Source of the DNA: Lentibacter algarum
GTDB taxonomy: Bacteria > Pseudomonadota > Alphaproteobacteria > Rhodobacterales > Rhodobacteraceae
Assembly: GCF_018860975.1 (NCBI RefSeq)
Contig: NZ_JAHKQI010000008.1
Coordinates: 597,635 to 661,634, forward strand
DNA: 64,000 nucleotides
Direction of reading: 5' to 3'
Under the pieces are notes generated by a model. That model was given only the letters and a program-made list of their open reading frames with translations. It made no database searches and was not told the origin of the DNA. Positions 45,301 through 53,336 of the stretch are shown piece after piece (within the stretch, counting starts at the first letter, position 1; each line of letters starts with the position of its first letter). A program made the translations under genes and the position numbers.

Positions 45301-46166
45301 CACGGCTACACCCACTATTTTTGCTGCAGGTTGTGACAAGTCTCGCGATCTTTTTGTTCATCGCGACAACAGCTTGGGCGAACGAAAAGCCTAGCCGTAT
45401 TGTCTCGATCGGTGGCTCGATCACCGAAATCATCTATGCCTTGGGCGAGGAAGACCGCCTTGTGGCCCGCGACACGACATCAAACCACCCGTCAGTTGCC
45501 ACCGCGCTGCCTGATGTGGGTTATATCCGTCGGCTCTCGCCTGAGGGGCTCTTGTCGGTCAACCCTGATCTGATCATCGCGCGAGAGGGCGCAGGGCCGC
45601 TGGAAACGATGGAACTCATGCGCGAAGCGGAAATTGATTTGGCCGAGATTCCGCATGGGTTTACGGCAAAGGATGTGGCACTGAAAATCACATCGGTTGC
45701 TGACGCCTTGGGTGTGCCTGACAAAGGCGCGGCTCTGGCAGACAAGGTGACGGCCGAAATAGAGACCGCACACGCATCTGTTGGCGAAGGCGCGCCAAAG
45801 CGCGTGCTCTTTGTCCTGTCGATTGCGGGCGGCAACATCACTGCGGCTGGTGACAACACAGAAGCCGGGGCTATCATCGAGATGGCAGGCGGCGTGAATG
45901 CGCTCAAAGGTGTTGAAGGCTACAAGCAGATGTCGCCCGAGGCTGTGGCGACGAGCAACCCTGACGTGATCCTGGTGATGGATCGCGGGGGCGACCACGG
46001 CATTAGCCTTGAAGGCATCAAGGCGCACCCTGCCCTGTCAACAACGCCAGCCGCCATGAACGATGCTCTGGTAAAGCTTGACGGTATGCTGATCCTCGGG
46101 TTTTCGGTGCGCACTGGCGAGGCCGTTGCGAGCCTTTCTCAGGCGCTTGCGACGGTCGGAGAGTAA
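45297..46166 (+). CDS. hmuT: haem ABC transporter substrate-binding protein HmuT
   Basis: The 289-residue product has a signal peptide ending near ATTAWA-NEKPS and the periplasmic-binding features PSRIVSIGGSITEIIYALGE and LLSVNPDLIIAREGAGPLE. It presents haem to the inner-membrane HmuUV transporter. The ATG overlaps the hmuS stop, and hmuU follows three bases after its stop, so the genes form one operon. Confidence 0.94.
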   Translation: MTRLHPLFLLQVVTSLAIFLFIATTAWANEKPSRIVSIGGSITEIIYALGEEDRLVARDTTSNHPSVATALPDVGYIRRLSPEGLLSVNPDLIIAREGAGPLETMELMREAEIDLAEIPHGFTAKDVALKITSVADALGVPDKGAALADKVTAEIETAHASVGEGAPKRVLFVLSIAGGNITAAGDNTEAGAIIEMAGGVNALKGVEGYKQMSPEAVATSNPDVILVMDRGGDHGISLEGIKAHPALSTTPAAMNDALVKLDGMLILGFSVRTGEAVASLSQALATVGE

Positions 46167-46169
46167 GCC

Positions 46170-47249
46170 ATGAGCCTTGCGTTGCAAGACAACATAGGCG
46201 TCACGACCGTCGCTGGAGATAGAACCCGGCGCGCGCGGCAACTGACGTGGTTTCTGGCGCTTTTGCTTGCTGGTGGCATGCTGCTCAGCCTCGCCGTTGG
46301 GGCTTCGGGCACATCGCTTTGGAGCGGTGTGTTTGACCTCGTCACAGGGCAAGATCTTGCCCTTCGCGACAAGGTGGTTCTGCTCGACATACGCCTGCCC
46401 CGTACGCTGATGGGCGTGTTGGTGGGCGCTGCTCTGGCCGTGTCGGGCGCTGTCATGCAAGGGCTGTTTCGCAACCCGCTTGCCGACCCTGGACTCGTTG
46501 GCGTCAGCGCAGGCGCGGGGCTTGGCGCGATCATCGCGATCGTTCTTGGCGGGCTGCTTCCTGCGGTGGTGACAGATAAACTCGGCTACTATCTTGTGCC
46601 CGTGGCCGCCTTCGCGGGCAGCTGGGCTTCAACGCTTGTTCTCTACCGTGTTGCAACACGCAAGGGGCGCACTTCGGTTGCAACGATGCTGCTCGCAGGC
46701 ATCGCACTTGGTGCAATAGCGGGGGCCATATCCGGCCTGCTCGTCTACAAGGCCGACGATGCGCAGCTGCGCACCCTCACCTTTTGGGGCATGGGCTCGC
46801 TTGCTGGCGCGACTTGGACAAAACTGCTGGCGGCAACTCCTCTCATTGTGGCCGCACTTGCTGTTTCACCCTTCCTTGCGCGCGGCTTGAACGGGCTTGC
46901 CCTGGGCGAAGCTGCGGCCTCGCATATGGGCATCTCTGTGCAACTCACCAAAAACGTGTCGATCCTTATGGTGGCAGCCGCAACTGGCGCAGCCGTCGCT
47001 GTCAGCGGCGGTATCGGATTTGTCGGCTTGGTGGTGCCGCATCTGCTGCGTCTGATGGTCGGGCCTGATCACAAGTATCTGTTGCTCAACTCGGCTCTGC
47101 TTGGCGCTGCCTTGCTGCTCGTGGCCGATGTGATCTCACGGATCGTGATTGCACCAGCCGAACTGCCAATCGGCATTGTCACCGCGACGCTGGGTGGGCC
47201 GTTTTTCCTCTGGATCCTGCTGCGTCAGCGCGGCCTGTTGGACATGTAA
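46170..47249 (+). CDS. hmuU: haem ABC transporter permease HmuU
   Basis: This 359-residue FecCD-type permease has about nine hydrophobic segments. LPRTLMGVLVGAALAVSGAV near 75-94, GLFRNPLADPGLVGVSAGAG and GGIGFVGLVVPHLLRLMVG near 280-298 are conserved family regions. A long polar N terminus precedes the first membrane segment. It works with HmuT and HmuV. The stop is three bases before hmuV. Confidence 0.95.
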   Translation: MSLALQDNIGVTTVAGDRTRRARQLTWFLALLLAGGMLLSLAVGASGTSLWSGVFDLVTGQDLALRDKVVLLDIRLPRTLMGVLVGAALAVSGAVMQGLFRNPLADPGLVGVSAGAGLGAIIAIVLGGLLPAVVTDKLGYYLVPVAAFAGSWASTLVLYRVATRKGRTSVATMLLAGIALGAIAGAISGLLVYKADDAQLRTLTFWGMGSLAGATWTKLLAATPLIVAALAVSPFLARGLNGLALGEAAASHMGISVQLTKNVSILMVAAATGAAVAVSGGIGFVGLVVPHLLRLMVGPDHKYLLLNSALLGAALLLVADVISRIVIAPAELPIGIVTATLGGPFFLWILLRQRGLLDM

Positions 47250-47252
47250 GCC

Positions 47253-48038
47253 ATGCTGAAAGCTCAGAATATAACTGTCAGCCTCGGCAAATCCGAGATC
47301 CTGCATGACGTTTCGTTTGAAGCCAAACCGGCACAGCTTACCGCGATAGTCGGGCCGAACGGATCGGGCAAAACAACGCTGCTTCGAGCGATGACAGGTG
47401 ATGCCGAATATTCCGGCACGGTCGAACTCAACGGCCACGACATCAAAACCGCCCGCGCATGGGAGCTTGCTTCAGAGCGCGCCGTGCTGCCACAGGCGAC
47501 GCCGCTGGCCTTCCCATTTACCGTGCTTGAAGTTGTTCGCCTCGGCCTTAACAGCGGTGTTACGGCTGACAAAGGCGGGCTTGTTATGCGGGCCTTGCGG
47601 CGCGTCGGCCTAGCGGGCTTTGAGGGCCGCTTTTACCAAGAACTTTCAGGCGGTGAGCAGCAGCGCGTTCAGCTCGCCCGCGTGCTGTCGCAAGTCTGGG
47701 AGCCTGTCACTGACGATACCCCGCGCTGGCTGTTTCTAGATGAGCCGGTTTCGGCGCTTGATATCGGCCATCAACTGCAAGTCATGCAGATAGCCAAAGA
47801 CTACGCAGATGCGGGCGGCGGTGTGGTTGCAGTGATGCACGACCTGAACCTCACAGCCATGTTCGCCGACAGCATCGCGCTCATCAGCGAGGGCCGTGTG
47901 CTGCGCCAAGCCGCACCCGAAGCTGTGCTGCAAGACGAGCTTCTGAGCCGCGCCTACCAATGTTCGGTGCGCGTTAACACCCCTCCCGCTGACGGCACCT
48001 ATCTGTTGCCTCACGCAGCCTCATTTGCGGCAGAATGA
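47253..48038 (+). CDS. hmuV: haem ABC transporter ATPase HmuV
   Basis: The 261-residue ATPase shows Walker A GPNGSGKTTLLRA near 35-47, the signature LSGGEQQRVQLARVL, and Walker B WLFLDEPVSALD with the H-loop VMHD. YQCSVRVNTPPADGTYLLPH at the end is typical of HmuV. It powers HmuU. The stop codon is one base before the ATG of the VOC-family gene. Confidence 0.95.
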   Translation: MLKAQNITVSLGKSEILHDVSFEAKPAQLTAIVGPNGSGKTTLLRAMTGDAEYSGTVELNGHDIKTARAWELASERAVLPQATPLAFPFTVLEVVRLGLNSGVTADKGGLVMRALRRVGLAGFEGRFYQELSGGEQQRVQLARVLSQVWEPVTDDTPRWLFLDEPVSALDIGHQLQVMQIAKDYADAGGGVVAVMHDLNLTAMFADSIALISEGRVLRQAAPEAVLQDELLSRAYQCSVRVNTPPADGTYLLPHAASFAAE

Positions 48039-48039
48039 T

Positions 48040-48402
48040 ATGCATGATTTACAAGCAATCCCGATCCTTTTGACACCCGATCCAGCGGCAACAGAGGCCT
48101 TTGGAAAACAGGCCGGCTTTGACGTTGAAGTTTTCGGAGATAACCACCTGATCTTTCGCGGCCATTCTATCGAGTTGCACTATTCTTTCACAACGCGACC
48201 CGACGTTTGCTCGGAAACCAGTTGCTACATTCGCGGTGTCGACATCTTGCAGATATTTGAAACGCTCAAAGCCAGTGGCATTGCCAACCTTTCAGAGATC
48301 GTCACGCGCCCTTGGGGCATGGCAGAGTTCTACCTGCATGACCCGCATGGCAACCTGCTCAAGTTTGGCATGAGCACTGATGAGTTGCCTGAACCCCACT
48401 AG
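48040..48402 (+). CDS. VOC (glyoxalase/bleomycin resistance) family protein in the haem operon
   Basis: The 120-residue product is a small VOC-fold protein: MHDLQAIPILLTPDPAATEA, then GHSIELHYS near 40-48, and EFYLHDPHGNLLKFG near 96-110, containing the usual DPxGN motif. ATG 48040 is preferred over an upstream TTG inside hmuV because it starts one base after the hmuV stop. Members include dioxygenases, thiol transferases and antibiotic-binding proteins. Its placement between hmuV and exbB suggests a role tied to haem or iron handling, which is inference. Confidence 0.78.
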   Translation: MHDLQAIPILLTPDPAATEAFGKQAGFDVEVFGDNHLIFRGHSIELHYSFTTRPDVCSETSCYIRGVDILQIFETLKASGIANLSEIVTRPWGMAEFYLHDPHGNLLKFGMSTDELPEPH

Positions 48403-48422
48403 CACCTGAAGGAGGCCACGAT

Positions 48423-49097
48423 ATGAGCCCTGACCTAACTGCCCGCCTAACGGCTGCACTCGACTTCTTGGTTAAGGGCGGCCCGGCCATTTGGGCGATC
48501 GCCGCCCTGTCTGTCATCACCCTGGCTTTGATCTTGTTCAAGATCTGGCGCTTGGCACTTCTCGGGGCCTGGGCAAAAAACAAGACCGAACACGCTGTCA
48601 CGCTCTGGGAAGCGGACGACGTGCAGGGCGCAAAGGCGCTGATAGCAAACCGTCACTCAATGCGAGCAACTGTGGCGCGCACGGCGTTTGAGGCGCGCAC
48701 GTCAGAGAGATTTACAGATGCCGAAGCGCGAGAAGAAATCGCACGGGTTGCGAAAAACACCCTTGCCAATGCGCGCACCGGTTTGCGCGGGCTTGACCTG
48801 ATCACAACCATTGCTCCGCTGCTCGGCCTGCTTGGCACGGTCTTGGGGATGATCGAAGCTTTCCAAGCCCTGCAAGACGCCGGCTCTCGTGCTGACCCTG
48901 CCGCATTGGCGGGCGGCATTTGGGAAGCCTTGCTCACAACTGCGGCAGGCATGGCTGTGGCCATCCCTGCGGGCATTGCGCTGACATGGTTTGAAAGCGT
49001 GATCGACCGCGCGCAACGAGACATGGAAGACAGCATTACCCGCGTGCTGACACGCCACCCCAAGGCAAAAACCGAAGCCTTGAAAGCAGCCGAGTAA
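48423..49097 (+). CDS. exbB: ExbB/TolQ family proton channel
   Basis: The 224-residue membrane protein has an N-terminal hydrophobic segment and two further segments, with LDLITTIAPLLGLLGTVLGM near 121-140 and LLTTAAGMAVAIPAGIALTW near 175-194, the MotA/TolQ/ExbB core. With ExbD it uses proton flow to energise TonB. A GAAGGAGG ribosome site precedes it. It is followed by two exbD genes and tonB, giving a dedicated energy module for the haem receptor. Confidence 0.93.
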   Translation: MSPDLTARLTAALDFLVKGGPAIWAIAALSVITLALILFKIWRLALLGAWAKNKTEHAVTLWEADDVQGAKALIANRHSMRATVARTAFEARTSERFTDAEAREEIARVAKNTLANARTGLRGLDLITTIAPLLGLLGTVLGMIEAFQALQDAGSRADPAALAGGIWEALLTTAAGMAVAIPAGIALTWFESVIDRAQRDMEDSITRVLTRHPKAKTEALKAAE

Positions 49098-49101
49098 CCT
49101 C

Positions 49102-49479
49102 ATGCAGCTCGGCCCCTCCCCCACACGACGCAAGCCCAGCCTCACGCCGATGATCGACGTGGTGTTCCTCTTGCTGGTGTTTTTCATGCTGGCCTCGCGG
49201 TTCGGGCAGGATGTCGAGATCAACCTGCCGCTGACGGCCGCTTCCGACAAGCCATATACAGGGCCACCAAGGTTGATCGAAGTGCTGCCTTCGGCGGTGA
49301 AGCTGAATGGCGTTGAACTCGCCCCGGATGTGCTGGTCGCCGAGCTTGGACAGATGATGCTATCTCACACCGACGCGATCATCCTGCGGCCGCGAGAGGA
49401 AGCCGAGCTGCAACGCATCGTCGAAGTGATGGAAGCGCTTTCAAAGGCGGGTTACGAAACCCTTGTGTTGGTGGAATGA
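49102..49479 (+). CDS. exbD: ExbD/TolR family protein (first copy)
   Basis: The 125-residue product has one membrane helix, PMIDVVFLLLVFFMLASRFG near 16-35, containing the conserved Asp of the proton path, then a periplasmic domain. It pairs with ExbB. The gene follows exbB by four bases and overlaps the second exbD by four bases. Confidence 0.92.
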   Translation: MQLGPSPTRRKPSLTPMIDVVFLLLVFFMLASRFGQDVEINLPLTAASDKPYTGPPRLIEVLPSAVKLNGVELAPDVLVAELGQMMLSHTDAIILRPREEAELQRIVEVMEALSKAGYETLVLVE

Positions 49480-49862
49480 GCATGGATTTGTCTCCCCCTA
49501 CGAAACGCAAGAACCGCGAGAGTGTTGTTCCAATGATCAACGTGGTGTTCCTGCTGCTGATCTTTTTCCTGATGACCGCCCAAATCGCCCCGCCCGAGCC
49601 GTTTGAAGTGACGCCGCCACAGTCGAGCGCCGAGGCCCCTGCGGAGGGCAAACATATCCTGTATATGTCTGCGAGCGGCGAGCTGGCGATGGGCGATTTG
49701 CGCGGTGATGCTGTGTTTGAGGGCTTGCGTAATCTTGGCGAAAACGAGCCTTTGATGATCAGGGCAGATCAGGCCCTGAAAGCGAATGAAATTGCCAAGC
49801 TATTGCCCAAGCTCGCCAGCCACGGCGTGCGCCATGTCAAACTAGTGTCGAGGATGAGGTAA
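49476..49862 (+). CDS. ExbD/TolR family protein (second copy, Asp replaced)
   Basis: The 128-residue product aligns in layout with the first ExbD, with helix PMINVVFLLLIFFLMTAQIA near 20-39. The proton-carrying Asp appears as Asn (PMIN against PMID), which may make it a structural partner that cannot carry protons. The start overlaps the first exbD stop. tonB follows four bases after it. Confidence 0.88.
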   Translation: MSMDLSPPTKRKNRESVVPMINVVFLLLIFFLMTAQIAPPEPFEVTPPQSSAEAPAEGKHILYMSASGELAMGDLRGDAVFEGLRNLGENEPLMIRADQALKANEIAKLLPKLASHGVRHVKLVSRMR

Positions 49863-49865
49863 CTC

Positions 49866-50750
49866 ATGCGTGCTCTTCTGGAGATCATATCTTTCGGTGC
49901 CATTGCGCTTGCGGCGCATCTGGCTATCTGGCCAGCACCCGACGAAACATCGCTGGAAAGCGCAGGCAGCGCGGGCAACGAGCTTCTGACGATCAGCGCA
50001 TCCACGGCCTCTGTCGCGCAGATGGTAGAGGCATGGGACAAGCCGCCAGAAGTTGCGCAGATTGCCGAACCCGATGTCGCCCCCCCCGAGACACCAGAGG
50101 TGCAGCAAGCTGCCATGCCGCAGCCTCAGGCTTCCCAGCCGCCTCGGGCAATGCCGACGATCAAACTGCCCGAGTTGTCTCCCTCGGCTGACGCGCCTGC
50201 GCTTCCGACCTACGAAAAGCCGAAACCAAGGCCCAAGCCAACCCCGAAGCCAACCCCGAAGCCCGTGCAAAAGGCGACCCCAAAGCCGCGCCCCAAACCG
50301 GCGGTTCAGCCTAAGCCAAAACCCGCGGCGCAGCCCAAAGCAAAGCCCGCGGCGCAGCCCAAAAAGGCGCATAAGCCCGCTGTTCAGTCTACGGCGCGTA
50401 AGGCGCAGGGCACCGGCGGAAACACCGTAAAAGGCAACAACCGAAAGGCCCGAACGGCTACACTTTCCAAATCAAAACGCAACTCTTTACTGGGCAAATG
50501 GGGTGGGCAGATCCGGGCTCGCGTTGCCCGCCGCTCGCCCAGAGGAGTCGGCCGTGGCAAGGCGGTTGTGAGGATCACGGTCTCGGCAGATGGCTCGCTG
50601 ATCTCTGCGCGCCTTGCCAAGTCGTCCGGCAACAACAAAATTGACAAACTGGCGCTTCACGCCGTCAAGCGCGCTGGCCGCTTCCCCGCCGCACCAAAGC
50701 AACTGGGCATAAGCAAACACACGTTCAACCTGCCGATCGTCTCGAAATAG
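49866..50750 (+). CDS. tonB: TonB energy-transducing protein
   Basis: The 294-residue product has an N-terminal membrane anchor (LEIISFGAIALAAHLAIWP), a Pro/Lys-rich rod with PKPTPKPTPKP-type repeats at about 115-180, and a C-terminal TonB domain from about 218: RVARRSPRGVGRGKAVVRIT, then LIS-ARLAKSSGNNKIDKLAL, and FNLPIVSK. It spans the periplasm to drive the haem receptor. It ends the hmuSTUV-VOC-exbB-exbD-exbD-tonB unit. Confidence 0.93.
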   Translation: MRALLEIISFGAIALAAHLAIWPAPDETSLESAGSAGNELLTISASTASVAQMVEAWDKPPEVAQIAEPDVAPPETPEVQQAAMPQPQASQPPRAMPTIKLPELSPSADAPALPTYEKPKPRPKPTPKPTPKPVQKATPKPRPKPAVQPKPKPAAQPKAKPAAQPKKAHKPAVQSTARKAQGTGGNTVKGNNRKARTATLSKSKRNSLLGKWGGQIRARVARRSPRGVGRGKAVVRITVSADGSLISARLAKSSGNNKIDKLALHAVKRAGRFPAAPKQLGISKHTFNLPIVSK

Positions 50751-50804
50751 AGTGACCGATCAACAGATCTACTCTTACTGGTTTACCGCGTCGGCGCGAG
50801 AAGG

Positions 50805-50963
50805 CTCAGTCGGGCGGCACGGCATGCTCTTTCCTTCATCGGTTACATGTTCGTTCGCGACCTGATTGAAGCGGCGTCAGGGCGTGGTTTTGGTGAAGTT
50901 GTCTCTGATCTGGTCAGCAAGCCGCTCGGGTTGACGCGCGCAGAGCTTGCCAGCGGCCTCTGA
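50805..50963 (+). pseudogene. remnant of a class C beta-lactamase-fold serine hydrolase
   Basis: In the 224-base gap after tonB a frame reads IGYMFVRDLIEAASGRGFGE and then VVSDLVSKPLGLTRAEL before TGA at 50961-50963. This resembles the IGY...LIE..SG..F...V...I..PLG segment of beta-lactamase/DD-peptidase-fold enzymes. The SxxK active-site part is absent, and the upstream frame is not homologous. It is therefore a decayed fragment of a gene once located between tonB and the ChaN-like gene. Confidence 0.5.
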
Positions 50964-50974
50964 AGGATGGCTCT

Positions 50975-51757
50975 TCAGTCTTTCTTGAAAGCGAGACAAG
51001 GGTCTTCGCGCTCAGCCACCGGCGCGCTGACAACTTTGTCAAACACACCCTCAGTGCTTCTTCCGTCTTCGATCTGCCCGAGCGAGAAGACTGTCAGATC
51101 AGGCTTCACACGCGCGAGATAGACAGCCAAGCCGCGGTCTTTTCTGGCGTGGCCATTGCCGGTGATGACAGCAATAGGCCCGCCTGTTTCTTCAAAAGCC
51201 TGCGCCACAGAGCGCGCCAAAGCCGCATCGCGCAGCCTTTGAAGGCTGACAAGGACAGGCAGCATTTCGGCTGGCATCGCGTCGCAGTGAGCAGCAAGCT
51301 GGTCGGCTTCACGGGCCTCTTGCTCGGCTTCTGGCAAGGCCAGATCAAGCCCGTAGGTTGCGGCCTCTGCGCCGAATGTCTCGGCAACACCGGCTTTCAT
51401 GGCGGCTTGCATAGCGGGCCTATCAAGCAGGGAGCCATAAAGCTTGGCATCTGGTGCGGCTTCGATAATCGGCCAATACATCTCGGCCTCCTCGCTTGCA
51501 CGGCCCCACCAATCTAGCTGGGTAAGCAAGGCCGCTTTGTCATGGCGTATATCTGCGCTCACGCCCTCGGCGGCTTCGGTTGAGAACATCTCAAAAACCA
51601 GTGCTTTCGGGGCAAGGCCGGAAACCCATTCTGCCTGCGTGGCGTGGTGGTGCGGGTTGTCATGCAGTTCTCCGAGCAACACCACATCGGCTTGCGGGAA
51701 GTTCTCGGCACTCGGGGCGGTCGCAGCAAAGGCGAGTAAAATAGTTAGGTATTTCAT
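50975..51757 (-). CDS. ChaN-like haem-regulated protein
   Basis: The 260-residue product starts with a weak signal peptide (MKYLTILLAFAATAPSA) and contains VVLLGELHDNPHHHATQ near 25-41, the His-rich signature of the ChaN family, with EMFSTEAAEG and a C-terminal VITGNGHARKDRGLAVYL. Campylobacter ChaN is an iron-regulated lipoprotein that binds haem, so the role fits the adjoining haem locus. No lipobox Cys is seen here, so it is probably periplasmic rather than lipid-anchored. It converges on tonB. Confidence 0.82.
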   Translation of the reverse strand: MKYLTILLAFAATAPSAENFPQADVVLLGELHDNPHHHATQAEWVSGLAPKALVFEMFSTEAAEGVSADIRHDKAALLTQLDWWGRASEEAEMYWPIIEAAPDAKLYGSLLDRPAMQAAMKAGVAETFGAEAATYGLDLALPEAEQEAREADQLAAHCDAMPAEMLPVLVSLQRLRDAALARSVAQAFEETGGPIAVITGNGHARKDRGLAVYLARVKPDLTVFSLGQIEDGRSTEGVFDKVVSAPVAEREDPCLAFKKD

Positions 51758-51758
51758 A

Positions 51759-51770
51759 GCACATATGTGC
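51759..51770. promoter_or_regulatory. perfect palindrome at the ChaN-like gene start
   Basis: GCACATATGTGC is a perfect 12-bp palindrome one base upstream of the ATG (on the minus strand). It could be an operator, or could form a hairpin in the mRNA that hides the start. The only purine-rich ribosome-like sequence lies further upstream. Confidence 0.35.
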
Positions 51771-51895
51771 AGCGCCTCTTTGCAAACTTCAAGTCACTTT
51801 TTGGCATTCACCGAAATGAACCAAACGGTGTGGAGCGCGTTGAAAAACCTCTGTCGGCTAGAGCCAAAAATCGGTGCGCCCCTGCCCTTGCCTGT

Positions 51896-51943
51896 GCCAG
51901 TGCCCGCGCCAGTGCCAGTGCCAGTGCCAGTGCCAGTGCCAGT
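51896..51943. repeat. GCCAGT hexanucleotide tandem repeat
   Basis: Six perfect GCCAGT copies occupy 51908-51943, preceded by GCCAGT and a variant GCCCGC at 51896-51907. The array is in non-coding DNA between the ChaN-like gene and the LacI-type regulator. Slippage could change its length between strains. Confidence 0.85.
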
Positions 51944-52095
51944 GAATGGTGTCTTTTCTATCCGATCTCAGCCCTTGCGGGGCCAAATAGGCCTGCAAGC
52001 CAGAAACCCTGGCCAGATCCGGCATTTGCTCGCTCGCAAAACCGAAAAGAAGTGTGGTCATCTTCCTCACATTGAAAGCTTACATGGATTCTCAA

Positions 52096-52117
52096 GAATT
52101 TTGCGCGCGGCAAATTC
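52096..52117. promoter_or_regulatory. candidate operator upstream of the LacI-type regulator gene
   Basis: GAATTT (52096-52101) and AAATTC (52112-52117) flank a GC-rich centre, TGCGCGCGGC. The core TTTTGCGCGCG also occurs upstream of the binding-protein gene at 53251-53261. This is consistent with one LacI-family protein acting on both promoters. Confidence 0.55.
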
Positions 52118-52192
52118 CGTTCTTTACACAACGCTCGAACCCACGCATCATTGTGGAATGAGAAATAAGCCTACCAACGGAAGGATTTGCCT

Positions 52193-53224
52193 GTGAGCAA
52201 TCCGAAAATCAAAAACATGGAAGAGTTTGCTGCTGTAAGCGGTATCTCCCGCCCGACGATCTCAAAATACTTCAACGACCCCGAAAGTGTCCGGGCATCT
52301 ACACGCGAGAAGATCGAGGCGGCGCTCAAAAATCACAACTACCGGCCGAATATCTATGCGGTCAATCAGAACCGTCGACACACCAAGAACATAGGGCTTG
52401 TGGTGCCGAACCTGACCGATCCGTTCTTTGCAAGCATTGCCCGCACGATTGAAGGATTGATCGTTAAGGCGGGCTTCAATCCGCTGTTGCTTAGCTCCCA
52501 TGGCGGGCCGAGACAGGAGATTTCCAATCTCGACAGTCTGCGCTCGATAAAGCCGGCTGCTGTCTTGCTGGCGCCTCTGGGGCGCGCGTCACTGGCCGAT
52601 GAAGTGGCGGCTTTCGCGCGTGAAGTGCCGACAGTGCTCTTTGATGCAAACCTTGAGGGGATTGGCGAGGCATTCTTCGGGTCGGATAACGACCATAGCA
52701 TCAACTTGATCGTCGAATACCTGTGTCGTTCCGGAGAACCACCGATGTTCTTCGAATTGAAGACGCCGATCAATCCTAATGCTGTCAAACGGCGCAATGC
52801 CTATGTTGCGGCAATGGAGCGGCTCAACCACAAGCCACATCTGATTCAGGTCGATGGCCAGGGCTGGAACTTCGAAGAGATCGGTTTTAGCGAGGGCGAG
52901 CGTCGGGTGATTGGCCGGTCGCTTCCGACCAACACGATCCTATGCTCAAATGATCGCCTAGCAATAGGATTGCTTTCTGCGGCTTATGAAAACGGCGTTC
53001 ATGTCGGGTTGGGCAGCGGCGCATCCCTGCGCATTGCAGGGCATGACGACCACCCGTTTTCGCGGTTCACCTGCCCCGGTTTGACCACGGCATCCCAAGA
53101 CTACAATGCCATCGCCACCCGCAGCGTCGACACGATTTTGTCTCTGATCGAATCGGCAGAGCGCATGGACGTGCGCGAAGAAACCCTGTTCGAAGGCAGG
53201 CTGGTTATGCGCGGGTCCGCGTAA
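52193..53224 (+). CDS. LacI family transcriptional regulator
   Basis: The product has 343 residues from GTG 52193, which has GGAAGGA seven bases before it; a TTG two codons upstream is weaker. The N-terminal HTH reads EEFAAVSGISRPTISKYFND, and the LacI-type hinge follows around YRPNIYAVNQNRRHTKNIGL. The ligand domain begins LVVPNLTDPFFASIARTIEG and resembles periplasmic sugar-binding folds. It precedes the polyol operon, so it probably represses it in the absence of inducer. Shared operator-like sites occur before its own gene and before the binding-protein gene. Confidence 0.9.
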   Translation: MSNPKIKNMEEFAAVSGISRPTISKYFNDPESVRASTREKIEAALKNHNYRPNIYAVNQNRRHTKNIGLVVPNLTDPFFASIARTIEGLIVKAGFNPLLLSSHGGPRQEISNLDSLRSIKPAAVLLAPLGRASLADEVAAFAREVPTVLFDANLEGIGEAFFGSDNDHSINLIVEYLCRSGEPPMFFELKTPINPNAVKRRNAYVAAMERLNHKPHLIQVDGQGWNFEEIGFSEGERRVIGRSLPTNTILCSNDRLAIGLLSAAYENGVHVGLGSGASLRIAGHDDHPFSRFTCPGLTTASQDYNAIATRSVDTILSLIESAERMDVREETLFEGRLVMRGSA

Positions 53225-53250
53225 GTCACTCAATTGCTTGAATGTTAATA

Positions 53251-53279
53251 TTTTGCGCGCGTAAATATTTACATTGACG
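53251..53279. promoter_or_regulatory. candidate LacI operator and -35 of the polyol operon
   Basis: TTTGCGCGCGTAAA (53252-53265) is nearly palindromic about CGCG, with one mismatched pair. TTGACG follows at 53274-53279 and could be the -35. A clear -10 is not seen, although TAGCCT lies 18 bases on. The operator is 72 bases before the ATG of the binding-protein gene. Confidence 0.5.
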
Positions 53280-53336
53280 CGAATAAATTTCTAGTGCTAG
53301 CCTAAGCTAGGGAGAAATCAATCTCGGGAGGATTTT

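Larger units (their letters stand above)
51758..52192. other. 435-base non-coding region between the ChaN-like gene and the LacI-type regulator
   Basis: This gap holds the palindrome at 51759-51770, a GCCAGT repeat at 51896-51943 and the palindrome at 52096-52117. Open frames across it are repeat artefacts (Pro-Val, Ala-Ser or His-Trp runs) without homologous features, and I see no convincing gene. Confidence 0.6.

Noticed and set aside
44161-45339. A 392-codon leftward open frame opposite hmuS
   Set aside because: It is a mirror of the hmuS coding sequence. hmuS matches the HemS/ChuS family, has a strong ribosome site and overlaps hmuT, while the opposite frame has no family features.
51444-52196. 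A 250-codon frame across the ChaN-like gene and the GCCAGT array
   Set aside because: It gains length from antisense ChaN sequence and a Pro-Val repeat run, with no domain, ribosome site or plausible start.
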